Below, in pieces: positions 1 through 6,175 of a stretch of DNA of 9,888 bases (within the stretch, counting starts at the first letter, position 1; the number at the start of each line of letters is the position of its first letter). A program made the translations under genes and the position numbers. The DNA comes from Propionibacteriales bacterium (GTDB lineage Bacteria > Actinomycetota > Actinomycetes > Propionibacteriales > Propionibacteriaceae), in contig JADGPB010000055.1 of assembly GCA_017882655.1 (NCBI GenBank), forward strand, positions 1 through 9,888, read 5' to 3'. Under the pieces are notes generated by a model, which was given only the letters and a program-made list of their open reading frames with translations, did not search any database and was not told the origin of the DNA.

Positions 1-1486
1 CGATCACCCACATGAGCGGGTGGACCTGCTTGGCCTTGCCACGGAAGAGCTTGATCAGCGCGTACACCACGAAGCCCGCGCCGATGCCGTTGGTGATCGA
101 GTACGTGAACGGCATGAGCACCATCGTGAGGAAGGCCGGGATGGCCTCCTCCAGATCGCGCCAGTCGAGCTCTGCCACCTGCTGCATCATGAGGAAGCCG
201 ACGAGGACCAGGACCGGGGCCGCGGCCTCTGACGGTACGACGTTGACGAGCGGGCTCAGCAGCAGGGCGACGAGGAACCCGGCGCCGGTGACGACCGAGG
301 CCAGACCGGTCCTGGCGCCTTCGCCGACGCCCGATGCGGACTCGATGTAGGACGTGTTGGACGACACGGATCCGAGACCGCCGGCGATCGCGGCGACGGA
401 GTCGACGATCAGGATCTGCTGCATGTACGGCGGGTTGCCGTGCTTGTCGAGCAGACCGGCCTCGCTACCGACGGCGAAGATCGTGCCCATGGTGTCGAAG
501 AAGTCGCTGAGCAGCAGGGCGAAGATCGTCATGATGACGCTCAGCACGACCGTCGGGCCGCCCGGCTTCGCAGTGAAGGCGCCGAACATGTCGACGCGGA
601 ACAGCAGGTGCAGGTCGGGGAGCTGGAAGATGCTGCCGTGGATCGCCGGCACGTTGAGCTGCCAACCGGTGGGGTGCACGCTCCCGTCGGCGCCGAAGGC
701 CGGCCCGTTCTTGACGATCAGCTCGAGGATGATGGAAACGACCGTCATGCCGAGGATGGAGATGAGCAGCGCGCCCTTGACCTTGCGGACGAAGAGCACG
801 ATGACGAGGATCAGGCCGAGGACGAAGATCAGCGTGGGCCAGCCGAACAGGTTGCCGTTGATGCCCAGCTCCACCGGGAGCGAACCGACCGGCTTGCGTA
901 CGAAGCCGGAGTCACGAAGACCGATGAGCGCGATGAACAAGCCGATGCCGACGCTGATGGCGATTCGCAGGGAGTGCGGGACAGCCCGGAAGACGGCCTT
1001 ACGGAAGCCGGTGAGCACCAGCACTGTGATGATGACGCCTTCCCAGACGATCAGGCCCATCGCCTGAGGCCAGCTCATCTTCGTCACGATGCTGGCGGCC
1101 AGCAGCGCGTTGATGCCGAGTCCTGTGGCGAGGGCGATCGGGAACCGGGCGTACACGCCCATGAAGATCGTCATGAGGGCCGCGATGAGGGCGGTCGCCG
1201 CGGCGACCATGCCGATCGCTGCGCCAATGTTCGCTCCGGACACCACCCCGTCGATCTTGTAGGGCGCACCTGAGATGAGGTTCCCGTTGACGTCGGGCAC
1301 GGTGCCGATGATCAACGGGTTCAGGGCGATGATGTAGGCCATCGTCACGAAGGTCACCAAACCGCCGCGGATCTCCGCGCCGATCGTGGACCCTCGCCGA
1401 CTGATTGAGAAGTAACGGTCAAGGGAACTCCGCTTGGGAGGGAGCGCGGCAGGAGTGGTCGCTGCCTTCGGGGACTTCTGCACCAT
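1..1486 (-). CDS. NCS2-family purine permease, AzgA/PbuG clade (3' end outside window)
   Basis: Multi-pass inner-membrane transporter, most likely a proton symporter for hypoxanthine, guanine or adenine. I translated the reverse strand from the ATG at 1486 and got 495 codons with no stop, so the C-terminus lies beyond position 1. AzgA hallmarks are present: the N-terminal block LDRYF...GAEIRGGLVTFVTMAYIIALNP (about residues 22-57), GLGINALLAASIV (122-134), SDFFDTMGT (327-335) and SSNTSYIESASGVGEGARTG (375-394). Long hydrophobic helices alternate throughout. The soluble lead of about 20 residues is rich in Lys, Ala and Pro. There is no good Shine-Dalgarno, but TAGGCT lies 7 nt before the ATG, which fits a leaderless mRNA. 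The gene is divergent from the DUF2530 gene. The family is secure; the exact purine cannot be told from sequence. Confidence 0.95.
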   Translation of the reverse strand, partial: MVQKSPKAATTPAALPPKRSSLDRYFSISRRGSTIGAEIRGGLVTFVTMAYIIALNPLIIGTVPDVNGNLISGAPYKIDGVVSGANIGAAIGMVAAATALIAALMTIFMGVYARFPIALATGLGINALLAASIVTKMSWPQAMGLIVWEGVIITVLVLTGFRKAVFRAVPHSLRIAISVGIGLFIALIGLRDSGFVRKPVGSLPVELGINGNLFGWPTLIFVLGLILVIVLFVRKVKGALLISILGMTVVSIILELIVKNGPAFGADGSVHPTGWQLNVPAIHGSIFQLPDLHLLFRVDMFGAFTAKPGGPTVVLSVIMTIFALLLSDFFDTMGTIFAVGSEAGLLDKHGNPPYMQQILIVDSVAAIAGGLGSVSSNTSYIESASGVGEGARTGLASVVTGAGFLVALLLSPLVNVVPSEAAAPVLVLVGFLMMQQVAELDWRDLEEAIPAFLTMVLMPFTYSITNGIGAGFVVYALIKLFRGKAKQVHPLMWVI

Positions 1487-1493
1487 GGCGCGC

Positions 1494-1499
1494 AGCCTA
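1494..1499 (-). promoter_or_regulatory. -10 element (TAGGCT) for leaderless NCS2 permease transcript
   Basis: On the minus strand TAGGCT is followed by exactly 7 nt and then the permease ATG at 1486. This would place transcription start at or next to the start codon. No convincing -35 is seen at the expected distance, where the hexamer is CAGGGT. The inference rests on the TAnnnT consensus and on the same spacing at other genes in this window. Confidence 0.5.
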
Positions 1500-1519
1500 G
1501 GGAAAGCCCGGACCGAACC

Positions 1520-1549
1520 CTGACCCGGGGTACCTATTGTCCGTAGAGT
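1520..1549 (+). promoter_or_regulatory. Promoter of the DUF2530 gene (CTGACC, 18 nt, TAGAGT)
   Basis: The -35-like CTGACC at 1520-1525 and -10 TAGAGT at 1544-1549 are 18 nt apart. The -10 is followed by 7 nt and then GTG at 1557, which favours a leaderless start there over the GTG at 1548 that lies inside the -10. The -35 region overlaps the position expected for the -35 of the divergent permease promoter. Confidence 0.5.
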
Positions 1550-1556
1550 GGACATC

Positions 1557-1829
1557 GTGGACGAGCTCGAGCATCACGCATTGATGCAAGCACCGGTGGA
1601 ACCGGTCGATGAGGACGGTGTCGCGGTCGCGCTCGTCGGCACCGGGGTCTCAGTGCTGGCAACCGTCCTCCTGTGGTCGCAGTACGCCCTGCTGGCCGCG
1701 CGTGGTCAGGGATGGTGGCTCTGGGTCGCGCTCACGGCGACCGCTGCGGGAGCGCTGTTCATCGCGTACACCCTGTACCGCAAGCGCCGACGGCTCTCGC
1801 CGTTTCCGCAGCAGTCAGTCGAACAGTGA
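1557..1829 (+). CDS. DUF2530 family small membrane protein
   Basis: Protein of 90 residues from GTG 1557 (93 if GTG 1548 is used). It has an acidic cytoplasmic N-terminus of about 20 residues, a hydrophobic segment (about 23-45, containing GTGVSVLATVLLW), a short loop with the GQGWWLW motif, a second membrane segment (about 52-71) and a basic tail containing YRKRRR. Two helices with a GxGWWLW centre and an Arg-rich end match my memory of DUF2530 in actinobacteria. The function is unknown. By the positive-inside rule both ends should be cytoplasmic. It is divergent from the purine permease, and its last 15 bp overlap the end of the DUF3027 gene on the other strand. The start at 1557 is chosen because TAGAGT sits 7 nt upstream. 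Confidence 0.8.
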   Translation: MDELEHHALMQAPVEPVDEDGVAVALVGTGVSVLATVLLWSQYALLAARGQGWWLWVALTATAAGALFIAYTLYRKRRRLSPFPQQSVEQ

Positions 1830-2576
1830 CGCCTCGTCGCTGATCGTGTCCCAGAGCGCATCGGGCAGAGGGGCCGCGGCCTCGGCGACGACGTCGGAGT
1901 GAGCTCCACAACCGTGCTCGATGCTGACGACATGTCCGTCCGAGGGGGACTTCTCGTTGGCGCACGCGCCGAACGCGACGCCGAGTGACCCTCGGAGCCG
2001 AACGAAGAACGCGCAGGTGCCGCAGGGGGCAGGCGCCAGCCTCGAGGAAGCCGCATCGGGCCCGCGGTCGCCGTCGCTCCAGCGCTGGGCAGCGAGCGTG
2101 CGACCGACATCGCTCAGCAACCGCTCCCGGCCAAGGCCCAGCTCGTGGACCACGGCGCGGATCGCGACGGAGTCCTCGTCGTTCTCCGGACCGCCGATGT
2201 AGCCGGGTACGGTCCGAGGATCGTTGTCGCCGAGAGGCAGCAGCATGCCTGGGGCGAGGTCTCCAGGAGCGATGCGTTCCGCCCAGGGGATCCAGGCCGG
2301 GGCCATCAGTGCGGCATCGCTCGGCAGCAGCACGACTTCGTTGACCGTCGGCGTCTTGGCGCGGGTCGCACGGACGAGCGTCACTGCCCAGTGCCAACCG
2401 ATGTAGGCCGTGTGGAGGCATGCGAACGCATGGGTGACGAGGCGCTCCCCCTCGGCTGTGACACCAAGGAAGTCACCGACACCGAAGTCACCAGCGGCCT
2501 CGGCCGCCTCTTCGGCGGCCGCGCGCGCCAGGTCGACGGCAGCGGCGGTCACCGCATCGAGCTTGCTGACGGTCAT
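1815..2576 (-). CDS. DUF3027 family protein with conserved cysteine cluster
   Basis: Soluble protein of 253 residues, no signal peptide or membrane helix, function unknown. The middle block APAWIPWAERIAPGDLAPG (about 93-110) and the C-terminal cysteine block are what I recall as the DUF3027 signature, a family found in actinobacteria. The cysteines are Cys185-x2-Cys188, Cys205 and Cys223, with His221 next to the last (context CGTCAFF, GACANE, EHGCGAHSD). This could be a metal site, but that is inference. The N-terminus is an Ala/Glu-rich helix. The ATG at 2576 lies only 7 bp after the LacI stop, with a weak GGA about 11 nt upstream, so translation is probably coupled to LacI. The 3' end overlaps the DUF2530 gene by 15 bp. 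Confidence 0.85.
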   Translation of the reverse strand: MTVSKLDAVTAAAVDLARAAAEEAAEAAGDFGVGDFLGVTAEGERLVTHAFACLHTAYIGWHWAVTLVRATRAKTPTVNEVVLLPSDAALMAPAWIPWAERIAPGDLAPGMLLPLGDNDPRTVPGYIGGPENDEDSVAIRAVVHELGLGRERLLSDVGRTLAAQRWSDGDRGPDAASSRLAPAPCGTCAFFVRLRGSLGVAFGACANEKSPSDGHVVSIEHGCGAHSDVVAEAAAPLPDALWDTISDEASLFD

Positions 2577-2583
2577 TGGGTCA

Positions 2584-3666
2584 TCATTCCATACGGCTCC
2601 CTGGCCGTCCGCCGCCGTCCTTGGCTGTACGCGTTCGCGCTGGTCCCGTCGAGCCTCGCACGGTGAGGGTGGCGGGTGTCGCTACGTCGAGGGGCGCGGC
2701 GCTGGGGTCCTCGAGCCGTCGAGTCATCGCACGCAACGCTTCCGCAGCGCTCAGGTCCGCGTCCTGCCGTACGGCGGTGAGGTCGTGGTACGAGAGGGCG
2801 GCGATGTCGCTGTCGTCGTAGCCCGTCACCGACACGTCCTCGGGGACCCGTACGCCGGCACGGCTGAACACCGCGATCAGCGCGGCGCCCACGTGGTCGC
2901 TGCAGCCGATCACGGCCGTCGGCAGGTGGTCGCGCGCCAGCAGGAGCGTGGCCGCAGCCGCGCCGTCCTCCTCGCCGAAGCCGACGACCACCTGGTCGAT
3001 CCGATCCCCGAGGCCTGCCCCCGCCATCGCGCGCCGGTACGCGTCGGCACGGTCCGGGCCGACGCGGCCACCGAGCCCTCCCGCGTACGCGATGTCGCGG
3101 TGTCCGAGCCCGACCAGGTGCTCGACCAGGAGACGTAGCCCTGCGACGTCGTCGCTGTGCACGGCGTCCACCCGCGGCTCGACGCTCCGCTCGCCGAGCC
3201 AGATCACGGGCATCCTGGCGATCGCCGTACGCAGCGCTGCCGACGACGGGTCCGGGTTGAAGCAGCCCAGCGCCTCGACACGGTGGCCGAGGAGCTCCGT
3301 GACCACGACATCGGTCGTACGTACCGGGGTGACGGGCCCGAGCACCACACCTAGGCGCTCCCCCGCCGCTCGCTCCAGCAGGCGCTCCACGAACCTCGAC
3401 TCGAACGTGATCCGAGGCTCGAACATGACCCCGATCAGTCGGGTGCGCTCCTGCCGGAGGAGCTGGGCCGACGTGTTCGCTTGGAAGCCAAGGTCCGCGA
3501 CCGCCTCCAGGACCGCCTCCCGCGACGCCGCGCTGGGACCGGCCTCGTGACGCAGTACGAGCGAGACGAGCTGACGCGACACTCCGGCACGACGCGCCAC
3601 GTCGCTCATCGTGGGCGGACGAGGCGGTACGGACCGTGCGCTCTCCGCGGAATCAGCGGGTCTCAT
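2584..3666 (-). CDS. LacI/GalR-family transcriptional regulator
   Basis: DNA-binding repressor-type regulator, 360 residues from ATG 3666. The N-terminal helix-turn-helix is PTMSDVARRAGVSRQLVSLVL (split as PTM plus SDVARRAGVS at 18-30, then RQLVSLVL at 31-38). The hinge helix NTSAQLLRQ (64-72) keeps the Leu that inserts in the minor groove. A periplasmic-binding-like effector core starts near LIGVMF (77) and carries VIGCSDHVGAALIAVFSRAG and VPEDVSVTGYDDSDIA. The reading frame stays open to a GTG at 3723, but that start would overlap the oxidoreductase gene by 38 bp. ATG 3609, which begins directly at the helix-turn-helix, is a third option. The gene lies 19 bp after the oxidoreductase stop, so the two form one operon. 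The palindrome at 4747-4762 is its likely operator. The effector is unknown, probably a sugar or polyol derivative. Confidence 0.93.
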   Translation of the reverse strand: MRPADSAESARSVPPRPPTMSDVARRAGVSRQLVSLVLRHEAGPSAASREAVLEAVADLGFQANTSAQLLRQERTRLIGVMFEPRITFESRFVERLLERAAGERLGVVLGPVTPVRTTDVVVTELLGHRVEALGCFNPDPSSAALRTAIARMPVIWLGERSVEPRVDAVHSDDVAGLRLLVEHLVGLGHRDIAYAGGLGGRVGPDRADAYRRAMAGAGLGDRIDQVVVGFGEEDGAAAATLLLARDHLPTAVIGCSDHVGAALIAVFSRAGVRVPEDVSVTGYDDSDIAALSYHDLTAVRQDADLSAAEALRAMTRRLEDPSAAPLDVATPATLTVRGSTGPARTRTAKDGGGRPGSRME

Positions 3667-3685
3667 GCCGACCGAGCCCGCCTGC

Positions 3686-4729
3686 TCAGCTCCCGGAGGT
3701 CCGTTGAGCGGCCAACTGCTCACGGGCCTGGTCGATGGTCCCCATCACGGCGACGACCTCGTCGAGGGAATGGATCGGAGACTCGGTGCGGCCCTCGCCG
3801 ACGTAGCTGGCGAACGCGATGGCCTCGTCGGCCATGGCCCCGTACATCGTCGGGAACCGCTCGTCGCGCCAGGTGGCCATCTCGGCGGTGGCGGACCGAG
3901 CGACGGTCAGCTCGACGCCTGTCGGGCTGAAGAACGGGCTGAGCACCTTGAGACGCCCCTCTGTGCCGAGGATCTGCGCCTCGACCGGCAGACACGTCAC
4001 CAACGACGTCGACAGCAGCGATACGCCGCCGCCTACGTACGACACAACCAGGTTGGCGCGCGCATCGACGCCGTTCTCGAGGGACGCGCCGACGGCGTGC
4101 ACGTGCGACGGCGCGCCGAGGACCGAGGAGGCGAACGAGATCGGGTAGACGCCGGCGTCGAGGAGCGCTCCCCCGCCGAGCGCCGGATCCCAGAGCCGGT
4201 GCGTGGGATCGGTGGGGGCCACGAACCCGAAGTCCGCCGTGACGAGGTGCACCTCGCCGAGAAGCCCGTCGGCGAGCACCTGGCGGATGATGTCTGACTG
4301 CGGCAGGTACCGCGTCCACATCGCCTCCATCACCAGGAGCCCAGCGCGTCGTCCGGCGTCGGCGATCTCGCGCGCCTCGTCCGCTGACATGGCGATCGGC
4401 TTCTCGATGAGGACGTGCTTGCCGTGCGCGATGGCGGCCAGCGCTTGCTCGCGGTGACTCGGGTGCGGAGTGGCGACGTAGATGGCGTCGATGCCGGGAT
4501 CAGCGACCAGGGCGTCGACGGAGTCGTGAACAGACGCGATGCCGTGGGCCTCAGCGAACTCCGCGGCCTTCTCGGGATGGCGGGACGTGACGGCGACAGC
4601 GCGCTGGGTGGAGTGCTCCTGCATCGCGGCGACGAACTGAGCGGCGATACCGGTCCCGATCACGCCCCACCGCAAGGCCGGTACGGACTCGGGCGCGATC
4701 ATGCGGGGTGTCGGGAGTGTCAGCGTCAT
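3686..4729 (-). CDS. Gfo/Idh/MocA-family NAD(P)-dependent oxidoreductase
   Basis: Cytoplasmic dehydrogenase of 347 residues, the usual family length. The N-terminal Rossmann fold has GTGIAAQF (25-32) for NAD(P). The EKP motif (HVLIEKPIAMS, 106-115) is the conserved family lysine site. EAMWTRYLP (135-143) and GGGALLDAGVYPIS (185-198) resemble the dimeric dihydrodiol dehydrogenase / glucose-fructose oxidoreductase-like branch. The real substrate is probably a sugar, polyol or cyclitol and cannot be named from sequence. The start at ATG 4729 is supported by GAGGA 7 nt upstream; ATG 4702 is a weaker internal option. It is the first gene of an apparent operon with the LacI regulator, read from the promoter at 4772-4800 past the palindrome at 4747-4762. 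No sugar transporter is in the window, so substrate entry must be encoded elsewhere. Confidence 0.93.
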   Translation of the reverse strand: MTLTLPTPRMIAPESVPALRWGVIGTGIAAQFVAAMQEHSTQRAVAVTSRHPEKAAEFAEAHGIASVHDSVDALVADPGIDAIYVATPHPSHREQALAAIAHGKHVLIEKPIAMSADEAREIADAGRRAGLLVMEAMWTRYLPQSDIIRQVLADGLLGEVHLVTADFGFVAPTDPTHRLWDPALGGGALLDAGVYPISFASSVLGAPSHVHAVGASLENGVDARANLVVSYVGGGVSLLSTSLVTCLPVEAQILGTEGRLKVLSPFFSPTGVELTVARSATAEMATWRDERFPTMYGAMADEAIAFASYVGEGRTESPIHSLDEVVAVMGTIDQAREQLAAQRTSGS

Positions 4730-4737
4730 GGCGAGTT

Positions 4738-4768
4738 CCTCGATCCCTTGGCACGTGCCAAGTCGAGG
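4738..4768 (-). promoter_or_regulatory. Extended nested dyad covering operator and Shine-Dalgarno
   Basis: Outside the 16-bp palindrome, CCTCGA (minus-strand 4768-4763) and TCGAGG (4743-4738) are also complementary. The left arm abuts the palindrome and the right arm is separated from it by GGA. If transcribed, this could fold into a long stem with a 3-nt bulge. The right arm contains most of the GAGGA Shine-Dalgarno of the oxidoreductase gene, so the fold would hide it. The predicted transcription start is near 4765, so the left arm may be only partly in the RNA. Confidence 0.45.
4747..4762. promoter_or_regulatory. Perfect 16-bp palindrome, probable LacI-family operator
   Basis: CTTGGCACGTGCCAAG equals its own reverse complement. 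LacI/GalR operators are typically 14-20 bp even palindromes with a central CG, as here. It lies about 10 bp downstream of the -10 box and 18 bp upstream of the oxidoreductase ATG, an ideal place for repression. The only LacI-type gene in view is the second gene of the same operon, which makes autoregulation the simplest model. Confidence 0.75.
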
Positions 4769-4771
4769 CCC

Positions 4772-4800
4772 ACGCTAAACCTCACGAATGCAGCGCACAA
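4772..4800 (-). promoter_or_regulatory. Promoter of the oxidoreductase-LacI operon (TTGTGC, 17 nt, TAGCGT)
   Basis: On the minus strand the -35-like TTGTGC (4800-4795) and -10 TAGCGT (4777-4772) have the ideal 17-nt spacing. Transcription would begin around 4765, at the upstream edge of the palindrome. The promoter fits entirely in the gap after the cold-shock gene, so the operon has its own start and need not depend on read-through. Confidence 0.6.
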
Positions 4801-4808
4801 GTCTCTAT

Positions 4809-5192
4809 TCAGAGCTCGAGCTCGTCGGCCACCGCCCTGAGCATCTGGGCAACCTTCTGCGCGGCCTTGGTTTCCGGGTGATGTCCCCGGCGGTACGAGG
4901 TCGCGATGTGGTCGAGCATCTTGATGAGGTCCTCGGAGATGACGGCCATCTGCTCGGGCGACTTCCGCTGCGCCTTCGACAGCGACGGCGGCGCCTCGAG
5001 GACCCGCAGCGACAGCGCCTGCTCGCCCTTGCGGCCCTCGACCACACCGAACTCGACCTTCTGGCCGGGCTTCAGGCTGGTCACGCCTGGTGGCAGGACG
5101 GAGGAGCGCACGTAAACGTCGCCCCCCTCATCCTTGGTGAGGAAGCCGAATCCCTTCTCGGCGTCGTAGAAACGCACTTTGCCGACGGGCAC
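4809..5192 (-). CDS. Cold-shock domain protein with C-terminal helical extension
   Basis: Single-stranded RNA/DNA-binding protein, 127 residues, cytoplasmic. Residues 1-66 are a cold-shock domain: GKVRFYDAEKGFGFLT holds RNP1 (KGFGFLT, 13-19), and DVYVRSS (25-31) is the RNP2 region, where many bacterial Csps have VFVHFS. Residues about 70-127 are an extra, charged, mostly helical tail (KAQRKSPEQMAVISEDLIKML... ending ADELEL), so the protein is about twice the length of a classic 67-residue Csp. This long form is the one I recall from actinobacteria. The start is GTG 5192, with AGGAGG 4 nt upstream and an in-frame stop just beyond. The gene is divergent from the proline-rich membrane protein. 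The extension's role is unknown. Confidence 0.93.
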   Translation of the reverse strand: MPVGKVRFYDAEKGFGFLTKDEGGDVYVRSSVLPPGVTSLKPGQKVEFGVVEGRKGEQALSLRVLEAPPSLSKAQRKSPEQMAVISEDLIKMLDHIATSYRRGHHPETKAAQKVAQMLRAVADELEL

Positions 5193-5196
5193 ACCG

Positions 5197-5202
5197 CCTC
5201 CT
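5197..5202 (-). promoter_or_regulatory. Strong Shine-Dalgarno (AGGAGG) of the cold-shock gene
   Basis: AGGAGG on the minus strand lies 4 nt before GTG 5192 and decides that start. It is the strongest ribosome-binding site in the window, in contrast to the apparently leaderless neighbours. Confidence 0.8.
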
Positions 5203-5237
5203 AGTCATCTCGTGGTTCCGCTCAGATCTTGCGACAC

Positions 5238-5243
5238 AGCCTA
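5238..5243 (-). promoter_or_regulatory. Candidate -10 (TAGGCT) of the cold-shock gene
   Basis: TAGGCT on the minus strand would start a transcript near 5231 and leave a 5' leader of about 39 nt that holds the AGGAGG site. Upstream TTGTGC is 15 nt away, a short spacing, so the -35 is uncertain. The leader is much shorter than the long thermosensing leader of E. coli cspA. Confidence 0.4.
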
Positions 5244-5309
5244 CCGAGGTGCACAGACGCACAACAGCCGATTGATGTCGCGAAGACGGGCGGTCAGCCT
5301 CCCCGTGGG

Positions 5310-5315
5310 TAGCAT
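5310..5315 (+). promoter_or_regulatory. -10 element (TAGCAT) for a leaderless transcript
   Basis: TAGCAT is followed by 6 nt and then GTG 5322. There is no Shine-Dalgarno and no recognisable -35. The spacing suggests transcription begins at the start codon. Confidence 0.45.
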
Positions 5316-5321
5316 GGCGCC

Positions 5322-6104
5322 GTGGCGACATGGGAGGACGGACCGGAGTACGCGCCGGTCGAATGGCCGACCGGCTTCGTCGCACCCGCGATCGAGCCGC
5401 TCAGCGTCGCGCCGCCGTCCGCAGATCCGTCCGCTGGCGCGCCCGCTGAGCCGCCGGCCCGGTTCGACCAGCCGCGCGATCCCGTACCGCCCCTAGCCGC
5501 GCTCGTACCCACCACCGCGCCGACCCGCGACCCGGTGGAACCATTCCAGGTCGTGTCGGCCGTCGTGACCGCCAGCTCGGCGTGGGGATCCGCCCACTCG
5601 ACGCAGGCAGTCGCACTGCCGGCGGCACCCATCACGTGGACGCCCGACCAGGCGGTGACGAGTGCGTACCCTCCGCCGCAGCCGGCGCAGGGCTTCCCCG
5701 CCCCCGGTACGCCGCAGTGGTTCGGCCCGCCGACGACGTACGACTCGAACCAGATGCACGTCCCCCTCACCGTCGCCTCCGTCGCCGAGGGACTCTCCTG
5801 GGGGCTCATCATCACCCTGCTGCTCGGCGGGGTCATCAGCTACCTCTCGCCCGTGCTGCTCGTCATCGCGCTCTTCCTCACCGGACAGGTGAACTACCGT
5901 CGTCGGATCGTGAAGATGGGAGTGATCCTCGCGCTGGTGATCGTCGGAGTCGCGGGCGCCGGCGGCCTGATCGGTACGTCCGACGCGATGCTCGCGTGGG
6001 AGTCGATGGACACGGCATCGGTGTGGAGCTGCTGGTTGCTGATCGTCTTCGGACTCGTCGTACAGGTCATCTCCATCCGTAGTGGAGATCGTCCTGCAGT
6101 CTGA
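5322..6104 (+). CDS. Proline/alanine-rich membrane protein of unknown function
   Basis: Protein of 260 residues whose N-terminus begins MATWEDGPEYAPVEWP. I recall similar N-termini in uncharacterised actinobacterial proteins but cannot name the family. Residues 1-148 are Pro/Ala-rich, without a signal peptide and probably disordered in the cytoplasm, with ordered-looking islands at DPVEPFQVVSAVVTASSAWG (70-89) and GFPAPGTPQWFGPPTTY (124-140). Then come a long hydrophobic stretch (about 158-188, probably a tight hairpin of two helices), a basic loop NYRRRIVK (191-198), a helix (199-217) and a last helix (about 234-252). This resembles DUF4190-type two-to-four-helix proteins in outline only. 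GTG 5322 is chosen from the upstream TAGCAT and from the conserved-looking first residues. It is divergent from the cold-shock gene and ends 71 bp before the fibronectin-III gene. Confidence 0.8.
   Translation: MATWEDGPEYAPVEWPTGFVAPAIEPLSVAPPSADPSAGAPAEPPARFDQPRDPVPPLAALVPTTAPTRDPVEPFQVVSAVVTASSAWGSAHSTQAVALPAAPITWTPDQAVTSAYPPPQPAQGFPAPGTPQWFGPPTTYDSNQMHVPLTVASVAEGLSWGLIITLLLGGVISYLSPVLLVIALFLTGQVNYRRRIVKMGVILALVIVGVAGAGGLIGTSDAMLAWESMDTASVWSCWLLIVFGLVVQVISIRSGDRPAV
6069..6089 (+). repeat. Inverted repeat in the 3' end of the proline-rich membrane protein gene
   Basis: ATCTCCA and TGGAGAT form a perfect 7-bp stem with a 7-nt loop, ending 15 nt before the end of the stop codon. There is no T-tract after it. 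It could weakly terminate or stabilise the transcript, or be chance within coding sequence. Confidence 0.3.
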
Positions 6105-6163
6105 ATTCACCCGCCAAAGGTGACCAATCCGGCAGAGGAATCGCTTAGGAAAGCTATTCCCGA

Positions 6164-6169
6164 TACGCT
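6164..6169 (+). promoter_or_regulatory. -10 element (TACGCT) for leaderless fibronectin-III gene
   Basis: TACGCT is followed by 6 nt and then GTG 6176. It lies in a visibly more AT-rich 70-bp gap (6105-6175) that contains nothing else I can support. No Shine-Dalgarno is seen. Confidence 0.45.
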
Positions 6170-6175
6170 TGCCGG

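Noticed and set aside
354..1273. Two long plus-strand open frames of over 230 codons
   Set aside because: They are antisense to the clearly recognisable NCS2 permease. Their translations are low-complexity Asp/Glu/Arg/His or Ser/Pro sequences typical of shadow frames in high-GC DNA.
2584..3723. Longer LacI start at GTG 3723
   Set aside because: It would overlap the oxidoreductase gene by 38 bp and add 19 residues with no family similarity. Kept as an alternative only.
5193..5321. Cold-responsive RNA thermosensor upstream of the cold-shock gene
   Set aside because: The likely leader is only about 39 nt and has no long structured region like that of E. coli cspA.
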